Assembly: GCA_035649635.1 (NCBI GenBank)
Contig: DASRJE010000157.1
Span: forward strand, 17,590 to 81,589
Direction of reading: 5' to 3'
DNA length: 64,000 nt
DNA from: Gp6-AA40 sp035649635
Lineage (GTDB): Bacteria; Acidobacteriota; Vicinamibacteria; Vicinamibacterales; UBA2999
The translations under genes and the position numbers were made by a program. Shown piece after piece: positions 17,708 to 26,330 of this stretch (position 1 is its first letter; the number at the start of each line of letters is the position of its first letter). Under the pieces are notes generated by a model. It was not told the DNA's origin and ran no database searches. It was given only the letters and a program-made list of their open reading frames with translations.

Positions 17708-18508
17708 CTACCGTCCCCGCTGTCGCCTCGCCGCGTAGACGAGAATCGCACCGGCCGCAGCGACGTTCAAGGACTCCACCCGAGCCGCCATCGGAATCGA
17801 GGCCAGCCGGTCGCACTGAAAGCTGACCTCGTCTGGAACGCCGGCGCCTTCGCCGCCCACGATCAACGCAACCTTGCCGCGCCAGTCGATGGCGTCCGGG
17901 TCCTCGCCGCCGCGTGGCACAGCTGCAACGATCCGGACGCCAGCGCTGCGCAGGCAGGCCATCGCGTCGGCGTTCGTCATGCCGCCGACTACCGGCAGCC
18001 GCAGTGCACTTCCCATACTCCCGCGAACGGCCTTCCACGAGAACGGATTTGCTGAAGCGCCAGTCACGAACATGCCGGTCATGCCGCCGGCCTCAGCTGT
18101 CCGCATCAGCGCACCAACGTTGCCTGGATCCTGCACATCGATGGCCATGAGCACGAATGCGTCAGGCACGGCGCACATCTCACTCGCGGAGGGGGGACGA
18201 CGACGCCCGATCGCGACCAGGCCAGATGGGGTGCGCACCGGGCTCATCGCCGCAAAGACCGAATCCGGCGCCTGAATCACTTCCACACCCGCCTGCGCGA
18301 GCGATCGTGCGACCTCGGCTTCTTCATTGTCGGACGTGAGTCGCGACGACGAGACGGCGGCGATCTCGAACGAGTGCCCGGAGTCCCGGGCATCCTGGAC
18401 GAGGTGAACACCGTCGAGGAGTACACGCGAGCCGGTCGGGTCAGGACTGTCGGCGAGGGCGCGGAAGCGCGCGACGACGGGATTCTGTCGGCTGGTGATG
18501 GAACGCAT
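17708..18508 (-). CDS. TrmH/SpoU family RNA 2'-O-methyltransferase
   Basis: A SPOUT-fold methyltransferase of 266 residues, started at the ATG at 18508 (M-R-S-I-T-S-R-Q-N-P). An N-terminal SpoU substrate-binding domain has V-L-L-D-G-V-H-L-V. The catalytic domain shows motif 1 D-P-G-N-V-G-A-L-M-R-T-A, motif 2 L-I-V-G-G-E-G-A-G-V-P and motif 3 S-L-N-V-A-A-A-G-A-I. It methylates a ribose in rRNA or tRNA (RlmB/TsnR/TrmH relatives); the exact site cannot be assigned. It is divergent from greA, and rarA lies 62 bases downstream on the same strand. Confidence 0.92.
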   Translation of the reverse strand: MRSITSRQNPVVARFRALADSPDPTGSRVLLDGVHLVQDARDSGHSFEIAAVSSSRLTSDNEEAEVARSLAQAGVEVIQAPDSVFAAMSPVRTPSGLVAIGRRRPPSASEMCAVPDAFVLMAIDVQDPGNVGALMRTAEAGGMTGMFVTGASANPFSWKAVRGSMGSALRLPVVGGMTNADAMACLRSAGVRIVAAVPRGGEDPDAIDWRGKVALIVGGEGAGVPDEVSFQCDRLASIPMAARVESLNVAAAGAILVYAARRQRGR

Positions 18509-18589
18509 CCGATCGGGACCGCTGTGCGGTTGGTTGGCTGGTCGGCGGCCAGCCACTATCCATCATTGTGCTACAGTCTGATTTCAACG

Positions 18590-19054
18590 ATGAAAGACAG
18601 GATTCTCAAGCGATTCAGCGATGAAATCGCGGTGCTCGAGCGCGAGTTGAAGGTCGATCTGCCGAAGGAGATTCAGCGCGCCCGCGAGCTGGGTGATCTG
18701 CGCGAGAACGCCGAATACAAGGCCGCCAAGGAACGCCAGGAGATCGTCAACGCGCGCATCGCCATGCTCAAGCGAAGGGCGGGTGAGATCGCACTGATGA
18801 ATCTCGACCGCATCCCGCATGATCGCGCCGGCTTTGGATCAACGGTGGAACTCCGCGCCCCGACGGGAGAGAACATCGTCTATCAGCTCGTCATGCCTGA
18901 GGAGGCAGATGTCGAGAAAGGGCTGATCTCGACCTCCTCGCCGATTGGGCGCGCAATCCTCAACAAGGAGGAAGGTGACGAGATCAACGTCACCACGCCG
19001 AGCGGCAAGCGGAGCTTCGAGCTCGTCAAACTCACAACGATCCACGATGAATAA
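18590..19054 (+). CDS. greA: Transcription elongation factor GreA
   Basis: It stimulates RNA polymerase transcript cleavage in backtracked complexes. The 154-residue length is normal. The N-terminal coiled coil carries L-P-K-E-I-Q-R-A-R-E-L-G-D-L-R-E-N-A-E-Y, the conserved GreA tip with the D-x-x-E-N acidic pair. The C-terminal FKBP-like domain has S-T-S-S-P-I-G-R-A-I-L-N-K-E-E-G-D-E. The ATG at 18590 is chosen because the conserved M-K-D-R-I-L-K-R-F starts there. A gene of the patatin fold follows after 8 bases. Confidence 0.97.
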   Translation: MKDRILKRFSDEIAVLERELKVDLPKEIQRARELGDLRENAEYKAAKERQEIVNARIAMLKRRAGEIALMNLDRIPHDRAGFGSTVELRAPTGENIVYQLVMPEEADVEKGLISTSSPIGRAILNKEEGDEINVTTPSGKRSFELVKLTTIHDE

Positions 19055-19062
19055 TCGGTAAC

Positions 19063-20514
19063 GTGCAACCGTATTCCCCCTCACGCCGCACCGCTCTCGT
19101 CCTGACGGGAACCGGCGCCCATGGCGCCTACCATGCCGGCGTGCTGCGGGCGATGCAGGAGGCCGGTGTCAAGATTGACGTCGTCGCGGGCCAGGGCGTA
19201 GGCGCGGGCGGCGCGGCGTTGGCCGCGATCGATGGCGCGGCACGATTGTGGGATGCCGAAGGGATCTGGCGGTCGCGCGCGGTGCGGCAGTTGTACACAT
19301 GGCGCCAGCCGCTGCGCGTAGCGGGATGGCTCGGTCTCGTTCTTGTCACGATCCTCCTGGCTCCGGTTTTCGTCCTGCTCGTCGGCCTGCTGGTGTATCT
19401 CGTCGGCTTCCTGTTCGAGATGCTGCAGATCGAGGCGGGTCGTGCGCTCGTGTCGAGCTACACGGCCTGGTTACAAGTGGCGTTTGCCGGCGACAACCTC
19501 CCGACTTCGGTGCCACGCTTCGCCGTCATCGTCCTCACGGCAATACTGATCGTTCTATCGATGAGCGGCCTCCGTGCCGGTCGCGCAATCGGCTCGCGTC
19601 GGGCTGAGCGCCAGTGGTGGTGGCGTGTCGTCGCGGCGCCGTTCGATGCGCATGTCGCGCGGGAGCGTTTTGTCGACGCAGTTTGGGAGCTCATCCGCGG
19701 GGCCGCCTCGATCGCCAGGCCGCCTTTGGCCGCATTAGGCCGGCGCTACACGGAAGTGCTCAGTGAAAACCTTGGGCAACCGAGCTTCCGAGAGCTCGTG
19801 ATCGTGACGACCGATCTCGATGCCCGGCGCGACGTCGTCGCGGCGTTGCTCGCAGAGCCGTATAAGCAGGCGTTTCTCGGTCCTCGACCGGGCCGCGATC
19901 GGAGGTCGGAAATCCTGGACCTGTCGGGGGTCGCGCGGGAACACGTGATCGATGTCATCGGAGCCGGCCTCACGCCGTCGCTCCTGTGCGATCCGCACGT
20001 GATGACGTTCGCTCCCGATAGTTTCTGGCGTGGCGAGACGCACCGGCTGTGCGACCGTCCGGGTTCTGTTGCGCGCCTGCTGGAAGAGGTCGCCGAGGCC
20101 GGCGTTCGGCAGGTCGTTATCGTGACTGCGGTTGCTGCGGCAGCGGCGCCGCATCGCCTGCGGTCGCTTCGACTCGACCTCACCGGGCGCTTCGGCGAAT
20201 TCCAGAGCGCCGCAGAGGCGGCAGCACTGCGCGACGCCCTCGAGTCGATTGGCCCGCGCTTCGATTCCGTCTACACGATTCAACCTGCCCACAACGCGAT
20301 CGGTCCGTTCGACCTCGCTGGCGCGTACGACGAAGCATCCGACCGTCACCAGGATCTCTCCGAGTTGGTGGAGCGCGCCTACGAAGACGCCTACCGTCAA
20401 TTCATCGAGCCTGTCATCGGCGCGAGCGGGGAGCAACTGGCACACGCGGTGGCGCGCGCACGCGCCGTAGGCGTCCGCGAACCGGCCTCTGCCGACGACG
20501 TCAACCTTCGCTGA
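19063..20514 (+). CDS. Patatin-like membrane protein lacking the nucleophilic serine
   Basis: The N-terminus (A-L-V-L-T-G-T-G-A-H-G-A-Y-H-A-G-V-L) is clearly the patatin oxyanion-loop region, with G-T-G-A-H-G in place of G-G-G-x-R-G. The nucleophile elbow reads G-Q-G-V-G (residues 43-47), so Ser of G-x-S-x-G is Gly45. Two or three transmembrane segments (about 85-140 and 155-172) interrupt the domain. The C-terminal part continues to F-D-L-A-G-A-Y-D-E, where patatins have D-G-A/G. It is probably a catalytically dead membrane scaffold or a regulator, not a phospholipase. The start is GTG at 19063. It is followed one base later by the acetyltransferase gene. Confidence 0.75.
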   Translation: MQPYSPSRRTALVLTGTGAHGAYHAGVLRAMQEAGVKIDVVAGQGVGAGGAALAAIDGAARLWDAEGIWRSRAVRQLYTWRQPLRVAGWLGLVLVTILLAPVFVLLVGLLVYLVGFLFEMLQIEAGRALVSSYTAWLQVAFAGDNLPTSVPRFAVIVLTAILIVLSMSGLRAGRAIGSRRAERQWWWRVVAAPFDAHVARERFVDAVWELIRGAASIARPPLAALGRRYTEVLSENLGQPSFRELVIVTTDLDARRDVVAALLAEPYKQAFLGPRPGRDRRSEILDLSGVAREHVIDVIGAGLTPSLLCDPHVMTFAPDSFWRGETHRLCDRPGSVARLLEEVAEAGVRQVVIVTAVAAAAAPHRLRSLRLDLTGRFGEFQSAAEAAALRDALESIGPRFDSVYTIQPAHNAIGPFDLAGAYDEASDRHQDLSELVERAYEDAYRQFIEPVIGASGEQLAHAVARARAVGVREPASADDVNLR

Positions 20515-20515
20515 C

Positions 20516-21040
20516 GTGGAAGTGCGCCTGATTGAGTGCGATCGGGCGCGCAGCGCAGAGATCCTTGCGATCCTGAATGAAGCGATTCTGAATTCCACGG
20601 CGTTGTACGACTACAAACCACGAACGATGGCGATGATGGACGTCTGGTTCGACGTGAAGATGAAGGGAAACTACCCGGTGATCGGCGCTATCGACCGCGA
20701 AGGCCGCTTACTCGGGTTTGCGACGTACGGCGCGTTCCGCGAGAGGCCCGCGTACAGGTACACGGTCGAGCACTCCCTTTACGTGAACCGTGACTTCCGC
20801 GGTCGTGGCGTTGGCCGCAGGCTGCTCGACGCTATCATCGAACGGGCGAAGGCCGAGAACTACCATGTGCTGATCGGCGGCATCGACGCCGACAACGCCG
20901 TCTCGATCGAGCTGCACAAGAGGTTCGGATTCACTTATTGCGGAGAGATTCGCGAAGCCGGCTTCAAGTTCGGCCGCTGGCTTCACCTGGTCTTCTATCA
21001 GTTGATTCTCGATACGCCGGCGCATCCGGCAGATGGGTAA
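20516..21040 (+). CDS. GNAT N-acetyltransferase, phosphinothricin acetyltransferase-like
   Basis: A 174-residue GNAT domain. The N-terminus I-L-A-I-L-N-E-A-I-L-N-S-T-A-L-Y-D is PAT/MnaT-like. The acetyl-CoA binding loop is R-D-F-R-G-R-G-V-G-R-R-L-L. The later N-A-V-S-I-E-L-H-K-R-F-G-F-T-Y-C-G and W-L-H-L-V-F-Y-Q are also characteristic. It transfers acetyl to an amine, likely an amino acid or amino-acid-like toxin. The start is GTG at 20516, one base after the previous stop. It is convergent with argG. Confidence 0.9.
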   Translation: MEVRLIECDRARSAEILAILNEAILNSTALYDYKPRTMAMMDVWFDVKMKGNYPVIGAIDREGRLLGFATYGAFRERPAYRYTVEHSLYVNRDFRGRGVGRRLLDAIIERAKAENYHVLIGGIDADNAVSIELHKRFGFTYCGEIREAGFKFGRWLHLVFYQLILDTPAHPADG

Positions 21041-21050
21041 GACGGATCAA

Positions 21051-21102
21051 GACACCGGGTGTGATTTTCGTCTCGACTCACGCGAAAATCACACCCGGTG
21101 TC
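21051..21102. repeat. Long perfect hairpin, GACACCGGGTGT family, copy 1
   Basis: Perfect 20-bp arms at 21051-21070 and 21083-21102 with a 12-base loop. Each arm holds the nested palindrome ACACC-G-GGTGT. It sits between the convergent acetyltransferase and argG stop codons, directly after the argG stop. Here it could act as a bidirectional terminator, but no T tract is present. A second copy is at 32985-33039. Confidence 0.85.
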
Positions 21103-22449
21103 CTAGGTCTTGCTCGTCTTCGTTTCCTCTTCCAACAGATGCGGCAACGATGTGCCGGCACCTGGCGCTAATAACCCGGTCCGCGCGTACGTCATCAGCT
21201 TATCGCGCGTGTCGGCGATGTCGAGGTTTCGCATCGTCAGTTGGCCGATGCGATCCTGCGGTGTGAAGGCCGATTCTCCCTTCTCCATGGTCAACCGCTC
21301 GGGTTTGTAGGTCAGGTTCGGGCTGCGCGTATCGAGAATCGAGTAGTCGTTACCGCGCCGCAACACGAGATCGACTTCGCCAGTCACCGCGCGGGCCACC
21401 CACGTCTGCGACGTGCGCAGCATCATCGACTGCGAATCGAACCAGCGGCCTTGATAGAGAAGCCTCCCGAGGCGGCGGCCGTTGTCGCGATATTGTTCGA
21501 TGGTGTCCTCGTTGTGGATGCCGGTGACGAGACGCTCGTACGCGGCAAAGAGCAAGGCCATGCCGGGCGCTTCATAAATGCCACGGCTCTTGGCCTCGAT
21601 GATCCGGTTCTCGATTTGATCGCTCATGCCGAGGCCATGCCGGCCGCCGATGCGATTGGCCTCGTCCATCAGCAGCACGGGATCGGAGAAGCGCTGACCG
21701 TTGAGGGCAACAGGGACGCCTTCTTCGAAAGCGATGGTTACCGGTTCGGCTTTGATCGTCACATCTTCGCGCCAGAAGGCGACGCCCATAATCGGTTCGA
21801 CGATCGTGATTCCGCTGTTGAGATGCTCGAGATCTTTCGCTTCGTGCGTCGCGCCCAGGATGTTCGAATCGGTGGAGTACGCCTTCTCGGTGCTCATGCG
21901 GTAGGCGAGTCCCGCCCGCTGCATGTACTCCGACATCTCTTTGCGGCCGCCCAGCTCGTCGATGAACGTCTGATCCAGCCAGGGCTTGTAAATGCGCAGT
22001 GATGGGTTGGCCAACAGGCCGTAGCGATAGAACCGCTCGATGTCATTGCCCTTGTACGTACTCCCATCGCCCCAGATGTGGACGTCATCGTCTTTCATCG
22101 CGAGAACGAGCATCGTCCCGGTGACGGCGCGACCGATGGGCGTGGTGTTGAAGTAGGTCACGCCGGCAGTTGATATGTGAAACGCACCGCACTGGAGCGC
22201 GGCCAGCCCTTCGGTTACGAGTTGCGCACGGCAGTCGATCAGTCGGGCTTTCTCGGCGCCGTACTGGCGTGCCTTGCGTGGAATGTCGTCGTAGTCCGGT
22301 TCGTCAGGCTGCCCCAGGTTGGCCGTGTAGGCAAAAGGGTTCGCGCCTTTCGCGCGCATCCAGTGGAGAGCGGCGCTCGTATCGAGCCCACCCGAAAACG
22401 CAATGCCAACTCGCTCACCGACCGGAACACGTTGAAGGATAGTTGCCAT
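21103..22449 (-). CDS. argG: Argininosuccinate synthase (long type)
   Basis: Joins citrulline and aspartate using ATP in arginine synthesis. The P-loop-like pyrophosphatase motif is A-F-S-G-G-L-D-T-S. The 448-residue length and segments such as K-A-R-L-I-D-C-R-A-Q-L and W-G-D-G-S-T-Y-K-G-N-D-I-E-R-F fit the E. coli-type subclass and not the shorter 400-residue type. The ATG start at 22449 is consistent with M-A-T-I-L-Q-R-V-P. It is a lone gene, with palindromes at both ends. Confidence 0.97.
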   Translation of the reverse strand: MATILQRVPVGERVGIAFSGGLDTSAALHWMRAKGANPFAYTANLGQPDEPDYDDIPRKARQYGAEKARLIDCRAQLVTEGLAALQCGAFHISTAGVTYFNTTPIGRAVTGTMLVLAMKDDDVHIWGDGSTYKGNDIERFYRYGLLANPSLRIYKPWLDQTFIDELGGRKEMSEYMQRAGLAYRMSTEKAYSTDSNILGATHEAKDLEHLNSGITIVEPIMGVAFWREDVTIKAEPVTIAFEEGVPVALNGQRFSDPVLLMDEANRIGGRHGLGMSDQIENRIIEAKSRGIYEAPGMALLFAAYERLVTGIHNEDTIEQYRDNGRRLGRLLYQGRWFDSQSMMLRTSQTWVARAVTGEVDLVLRRGNDYSILDTRSPNLTYKPERLTMEKGESAFTPQDRIGQLTMRNLDIADTRDKLMTYARTGLLAPGAGTSLPHLLEEETKTSKT

Positions 22450-22465
22450 TCACTCTTCATCTTAG

Positions 22466-22523
22466 CCCGTTATGCGGGCTCACATTGGATTCCTGTGCTC
22501 GTTGCGACGACGCATAACGGGCT
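22466..22523. repeat. Inverted repeat upstream of argG
   Basis: Perfect 13-bp arms AGCCCGTTATGCG (22466-22478) and CGCATAACGGGCT (22511-22523) with a 32-base loop. A second imperfect hairpin follows at 22552-22598 (GATAGTCGA arms). Both lie in the divergent argG/SGNH-hydrolase spacer. They may be REP-like or regulatory; no T tract follows. Confidence 0.6.
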
Positions 22524-22632
22524 CGGCGCGCGAAGCCGCCAAAGAGACGCTGATAGTCGAGGGCTTCGCCGGGCATTCAGGGCGAGCCTTCGACTATCGT
22601 TCGTATAAAATCTCGACCACCTGGAGACTGTG

Positions 22633-23997
22633 ATGAGACTCATCGCCCGCGTCGTTGCGCTCGCAATCGTCGTCTCGACCACTGTTCCCGCCTTCGCGCA
22701 GAACGGGCGCGACCCGCACTGGGTTGCGACGTGGGCCACCGCGCTCGTTGCGCGTGCTCAAGGGCAAGGCGGGTTTGGAGGTGGTCGTGGCCCAGTCCCT
22801 GCTGCGCCGGCACCGGCGGCGCAGCCGCCAACGGCGGCCGCACCCGTGCCTCCGTCTGGCCCGCCGGCTGCTGCGCCGGCGACGCCTGCTCCTCCTGCAG
22901 GTGGCCGCGGCGGATTTCCGGCTCCGGTGACGATCTCGAATCAGACGGTCAGGCAGATCGTCCGTGTCAGCGTGGGCGGCGATCGAGTGCGCGTGGTGTT
23001 GAGCAATGCCTTCGGGACAGCGCCGGTTGAGATCGGCGCCGCTCACGTGGCACTTCGCGATCGCGACGCGCTCCTCAAATCGTCATCGGTAAAGCCTTTG
23101 ACGTTTGGGGGAAGCACCACTGGAAAGATCTTGCCAGGCGCGACGGTGGTCAGCGATGCCGTCAACATCACAGTGCCAGCAGTCAGCGATCTCGTCGTCG
23201 ACTTGTTCCTTCCCGGAGAGCTCGGCACCGGACCATCACCGGTCACGACCCATAACGGCGCCTCGCAAACGAACTACCTGTCGGCAGCTGGCAATCATTC
23301 AGGTGAGCCGGCGATGATGGTTGAGCGCACCGCAGGCGCGTGGTTCCTGATCGCACGCGTTGAGGTGGCGGCGAGCCCGGGTGCGGGAGCGGTCGTCACG
23401 TTTGGGGATTCGATCACGGATGGCGCACGCTCGACAGCGGACATGAACAGTCGCTGGCCGGATCACCTGGCGCGCCGGCTCGCGGCGCGAAAAGGCAATC
23501 CCGTTGGGGTGCTGAACGCAGGCATCAGTGGCAACCAGGTGCTGGGTGATGGTGCTGGTGTCAGCGCCCTGGCGCGATTCGATCGCGACGTGCTGATGCA
23601 GACCGGCGTCACGCACGTCATCATCATGGAAGGCATCAATGACATCGGTCTTGCACGAGCCAACCCGGCACCGAGCGCCGACGATCTCATCGCCGGGCAC
23701 AAGCAACTCGTCGCCCGCGCGCGTGCGCGTGGTCTCAAGGTGTACGGCGCCACGCTCACACCGTTCGAAGGGGCCGCGTATTGGACCAGCGAAGGCGAAG
23801 CCAAACGTCAGGCGTTGAATGAGTGGATCCGGACGAGCGGCGCGTACGACGCCGTGATCGACTTCGACCATCTGACGCGCGATCCGGCAGCGCCGACGAA
23901 GTTCCTGCCCGCCTACGATTCCGGCGATCATCTGCACCCGGGCGATGCCGGTTACAAGGCAATGGGCGAGGCAGTGGATCTGAAATTGTTCCCGTAG
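22633..23997 (+). CDS. Secreted SGNH/GDSL hydrolase with low-complexity insertion
   Basis: The ATG at 22633 is preferred over the GTG at 22630 because GGAG then has six bases of spacing. A signal peptide ends A-F-A-Q. The family N-terminus (H-W-V-A-T-W-A-T) is followed by a Pro/Ala/Gly-rich stretch of about 55 residues, and the conserved N-Q-T-V-R-Q-I-V-R then resumes. Catalytic blocks are T-F-G-D-S-I-T-D-G (block I Ser), G-I-S-G-N-Q (block II), E-G-I-N-D-I-G (block III Asn) and D-H-L-H-P-G-D (block V Asp/His). It is probably a carbohydrate esterase or deacetylase acting outside the cytoplasm. Confidence 0.92.
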   Translation: MRLIARVVALAIVVSTTVPAFAQNGRDPHWVATWATALVARAQGQGGFGGGRGPVPAAPAPAAQPPTAAAPVPPSGPPAAAPATPAPPAGGRGGFPAPVTISNQTVRQIVRVSVGGDRVRVVLSNAFGTAPVEIGAAHVALRDRDALLKSSSVKPLTFGGSTTGKILPGATVVSDAVNITVPAVSDLVVDLFLPGELGTGPSPVTTHNGASQTNYLSAAGNHSGEPAMMVERTAGAWFLIARVEVAASPGAGAVVTFGDSITDGARSTADMNSRWPDHLARRLAARKGNPVGVLNAGISGNQVLGDGAGVSALARFDRDVLMQTGVTHVIIMEGINDIGLARANPAPSADDLIAGHKQLVARARARGLKVYGATLTPFEGAAYWTSEGEAKRQALNEWIRTSGAYDAVIDFDHLTRDPAAPTKFLPAYDSGDHLHPGDAGYKAMGEAVDLKLFP

Positions 23998-24051
23998 GCC
24001 GGGTCCTGTTCTTGGGGCCCGGCGGGTCTACAAATCAAGACCCGCCCTACG
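23997..24051. repeat. REP-like GGCGGGTCT-N8-AGACCCGCC hairpin pair, locus 1
   Basis: Two adjacent hairpins. The first has near-perfect arms GCCGGGTCC/GGGCCCGGC with an 8-base loop. The second has perfect arms GGCGGGTCT (24021-24029) and AGACCCGCC (24038-24046), also with an 8-base loop. GTAGG and CCTACG flank the pair in opposite orientation. It abuts the truncated end of the esterase pseudogene. Confidence 0.8.
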
Positions 24052-24054
24052 TGA

Positions 24055-24802
24055 CACGGCAAAGGCCTGTTCAAGCGAGCGATTTCGCAAAGTGCGCCCG
24101 TGCGCATCGACCGCATGTCCACTCTTGAAGAGGCCGAGCAGGTTGGTCGTCAGGCTGCCGAGAAACTCGGAGCCAGATCGCTTGCCGATCTTCGGATGAA
24201 GTCCGCCGAGGAGATTCAGAAAGGATTACCGGGCGGGCGGTCGATTGTCGACGGCTGGTATCTCACAGACGATACGTCGACGCTCATCGCCGAGGGCAAG
24301 AGCAACGACGTCGACGTGCTGGTCGGCTCGAATCGCGACGAGGGAGCCTTTCCCTTCTTCGGCGTCCCTCGAGGCAATGCCCAGGAATTCACCGCAGCGG
24401 TGCGACAACGCTTCGGCAGTCAGGCAGATGCGTTTCTGAAGCTGTACCCGACGAGCTCAGATGCCGAGTCGAATGCATCGCAACTGGCCGCGTTCCGCGA
24501 CGAAGTGGCATGGCGTGTCCGATCGTGGGCCGCGGCGCGCGCGCGGAAAGGCAAGGCGTATGAGCAATTCCACGCCCACGTGGACCACTGCGGACCGGGC
24601 CCTCGCCGAGACGATGACCAGTTACTGGGTGAACTTTGCAAAAACTGGCGACCCGAACGGTGCCGCTCTGCCCGCGTGGCCGGCGTTCAAGGACGGCGCG
24701 AATGCCGAGTTGATGATCTTTGGGCCGACGGTCGAAGCGGGACGAGCTCTCGACCCAGCTCGTATCGCATTGTTCAACGCGTACAACGCGCAGCTGAAAT
24801 AG
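24055..24802 (+). pseudogene. Decayed type-B carboxylesterase (C-terminal remnant)
   Basis: From 24064 the frame reads G-L-F-K-R-A-I-S-Q-S-A-P and then E-E-A-E-Q-V-G-R-Q-A-A-E-K-L-G and V-D-G-W-Y-L. This is the middle of a para-nitrobenzyl-esterase-like protein. D-V-L-V-G-S-N-R-D-E-G-A-F follows. The first about 220 residues, with the catalytic Ser elbow, are missing, and a TGA at 24052 closes the frame upstream. Near 24565-24590 the reading moves to another frame, which carries A-E-T-M-T-S-Y-W-V-N-F-A-K-T-G-D-P-N-G. The catalytic His region (G-A-x-H-G-x-E) between the two parts is absent. So it is truncated, internally deleted and frameshifted. Confidence 0.85.
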
Positions 24803-24821
24803 GCGGGCGTGGCCTTCGTCG

Positions 24822-26249
24822 TTACGCTTTGACCAGCTTTCGTTCTGGCGCCTGGTGCTCGTGGAGGAACTCGAGCGCCAGTGCCAGGACCTTGTTGGTG
24901 TACTCGTCGGCCTGAAGGTTGCCGAACTTCTCTTTGAAGTTGCGCAGTGGCACCACCGCTTTGGCCATGGCACGATGGCCGCCGGCGCTGCCGATCTCGT
25001 TGAAGTACTTCCGCACGAACTCGCCCGCGTTACGCGAGTACCCCAGATTCCGGACCGACATCACCAGCGTGTCGTTGACGATGCCCGAGATGATCGTCCA
25101 CTGGACGTCCTCGAGCTGCAGGTAGAAATCGGCAACGTAGGGAATGAAGTCCTCGCGCGGTGTCGTGCCGAGGAACGCGCAGAACACCTGCTCCGTCATC
25201 CGGCCGTTCTGCCGTGCCCTGAGCACGTAGTCCAGCCGGTCCATCGTGATCTCCGCGCCTTCCATCTTGCGGATGAGCGTGGCGTCGGCAAGCGGATAGA
25301 GATACGAGAACGCCTCGATGTCGACGCGATTCGCCTGCCGGTTGAAGAAAAGCGTGTCGGACTTGATCGCGTAAAGCATCGCCGTCGCGGTTCGCTCGGA
25401 GATGTTGGCGTCCACGGCGCGAAGATGCTCGGTCAGGATCGTCGAGGTCGAGCCGTAATCGACACGAATGTCCTTGTAGACAGCGGTGTAGCCTGACTGC
25501 TCCGGGTGGTGATCGATGACGAGGTCCACCCGGTCGATCTCGCCGCCGAAATAGTGCGGCTGGACGTCGACCATCGCGATGCGGTCGAAATCGTTCACGT
25601 GCGCCGCGGTCATGATCTCGATCTGGATGTCGAGGAGGTTCATCATCCGCTGGTTTTCAGGCCGCGTGACCCCCTCGAACGCCGCGATGACAGCCGTCTG
25701 CCGGTTGCGGCGCAGCACGTTACGGAGCGCCAGCCCGCTGGCAAGCGCGTCGGGGTCCGGATCGTTGTGCAAGAGGATGAGGACCCGGTCTGCGTCGCTG
25801 AAAAACCGCTGGTACTGCTGAACCTTGAGACGGGTGAGGGAGCGGCTGAACTCGGTGAGAAGTGGACCGCCGAAGAGTTCCGAGAGGGCCAGGTAGTTGA
25901 GTTCGGGGAACTGCGCCTTGAGCTCTTCCTCGCGCTTGCGCGTATGCGAGGTGCCGACGCCCAGAACGTAGACCAGCGTGCCCCCGGCATCCCAGATCGC
26001 TTCGAGAACTTTGCGGAGGCTCTTCCGGCCGTTGTCCTCGACCACGACGCAGGTCCCTGGGGTGAGGTCGGCCTTGAGGTAGGTATCAGTCCGTTTGAGG
26101 TCGCCGAACACGACGTTTAGACCACTGTCGTGCAGGCGACGCGCGAGCGGCTTGCTTTCGACCAGGAACTCGACTTCGAAACTGGGTAACAGGATTTCGT
26201 CGAGCATCCTGATCGCCAGTTCCGTCTGGCAGGCGGCCAGACACCTCAT
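24822..26249 (-). CDS. DHH-family phosphoesterase (NrnA-like) with N-terminal nucleotide-binding-like domain
   Basis: A 475-residue protein. Residues 1-130 resemble a degenerate Rossmann/TrkA-N module. The DHH domain follows with H-N-D-P-D-P-D-A-L-A-S-G, V-D-V-Q-P and V-I-D-H-H-P, and then a DHHA1 domain ending G-S-A-G-G-H-R-A-M-A-K-A. The metal-binding Asp and His residues of motifs I-IV are present. Family members degrade nanoRNA, pAp or cyclic dinucleotides. The N-terminal extension might sense a nucleotide. The exact substrate is not determined. It stands alone between the pseudogene and the divergent VWFA gene. Confidence 0.88.
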   Translation of the reverse strand: MRCLAACQTELAIRMLDEILLPSFEVEFLVESKPLARRLHDSGLNVVFGDLKRTDTYLKADLTPGTCVVVEDNGRKSLRKVLEAIWDAGGTLVYVLGVGTSHTRKREEELKAQFPELNYLALSELFGGPLLTEFSRSLTRLKVQQYQRFFSDADRVLILLHNDPDPDALASGLALRNVLRRNRQTAVIAAFEGVTRPENQRMMNLLDIQIEIMTAAHVNDFDRIAMVDVQPHYFGGEIDRVDLVIDHHPEQSGYTAVYKDIRVDYGSTSTILTEHLRAVDANISERTATAMLYAIKSDTLFFNRQANRVDIEAFSYLYPLADATLIRKMEGAEITMDRLDYVLRARQNGRMTEQVFCAFLGTTPREDFIPYVADFYLQLEDVQWTIISGIVNDTLVMSVRNLGYSRNAGEFVRKYFNEIGSAGGHRAMAKAVVPLRNFKEKFGNLQADEYTNKVLALALEFLHEHQAPERKLVKA

Positions 26250-26330
26250 TCCGTGCTCGTCCCTCGCCGTGGAACCCTAAACATAGGCGACAAACGCCAA
26301 TTATACGCCCGACGGACAGGGAATATTGCG

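Noticed and set aside
21241..22002. A 253-residue open frame opposite argG
   Set aside because: It is the antisense of a strongly conserved enzyme and shows no family pattern.
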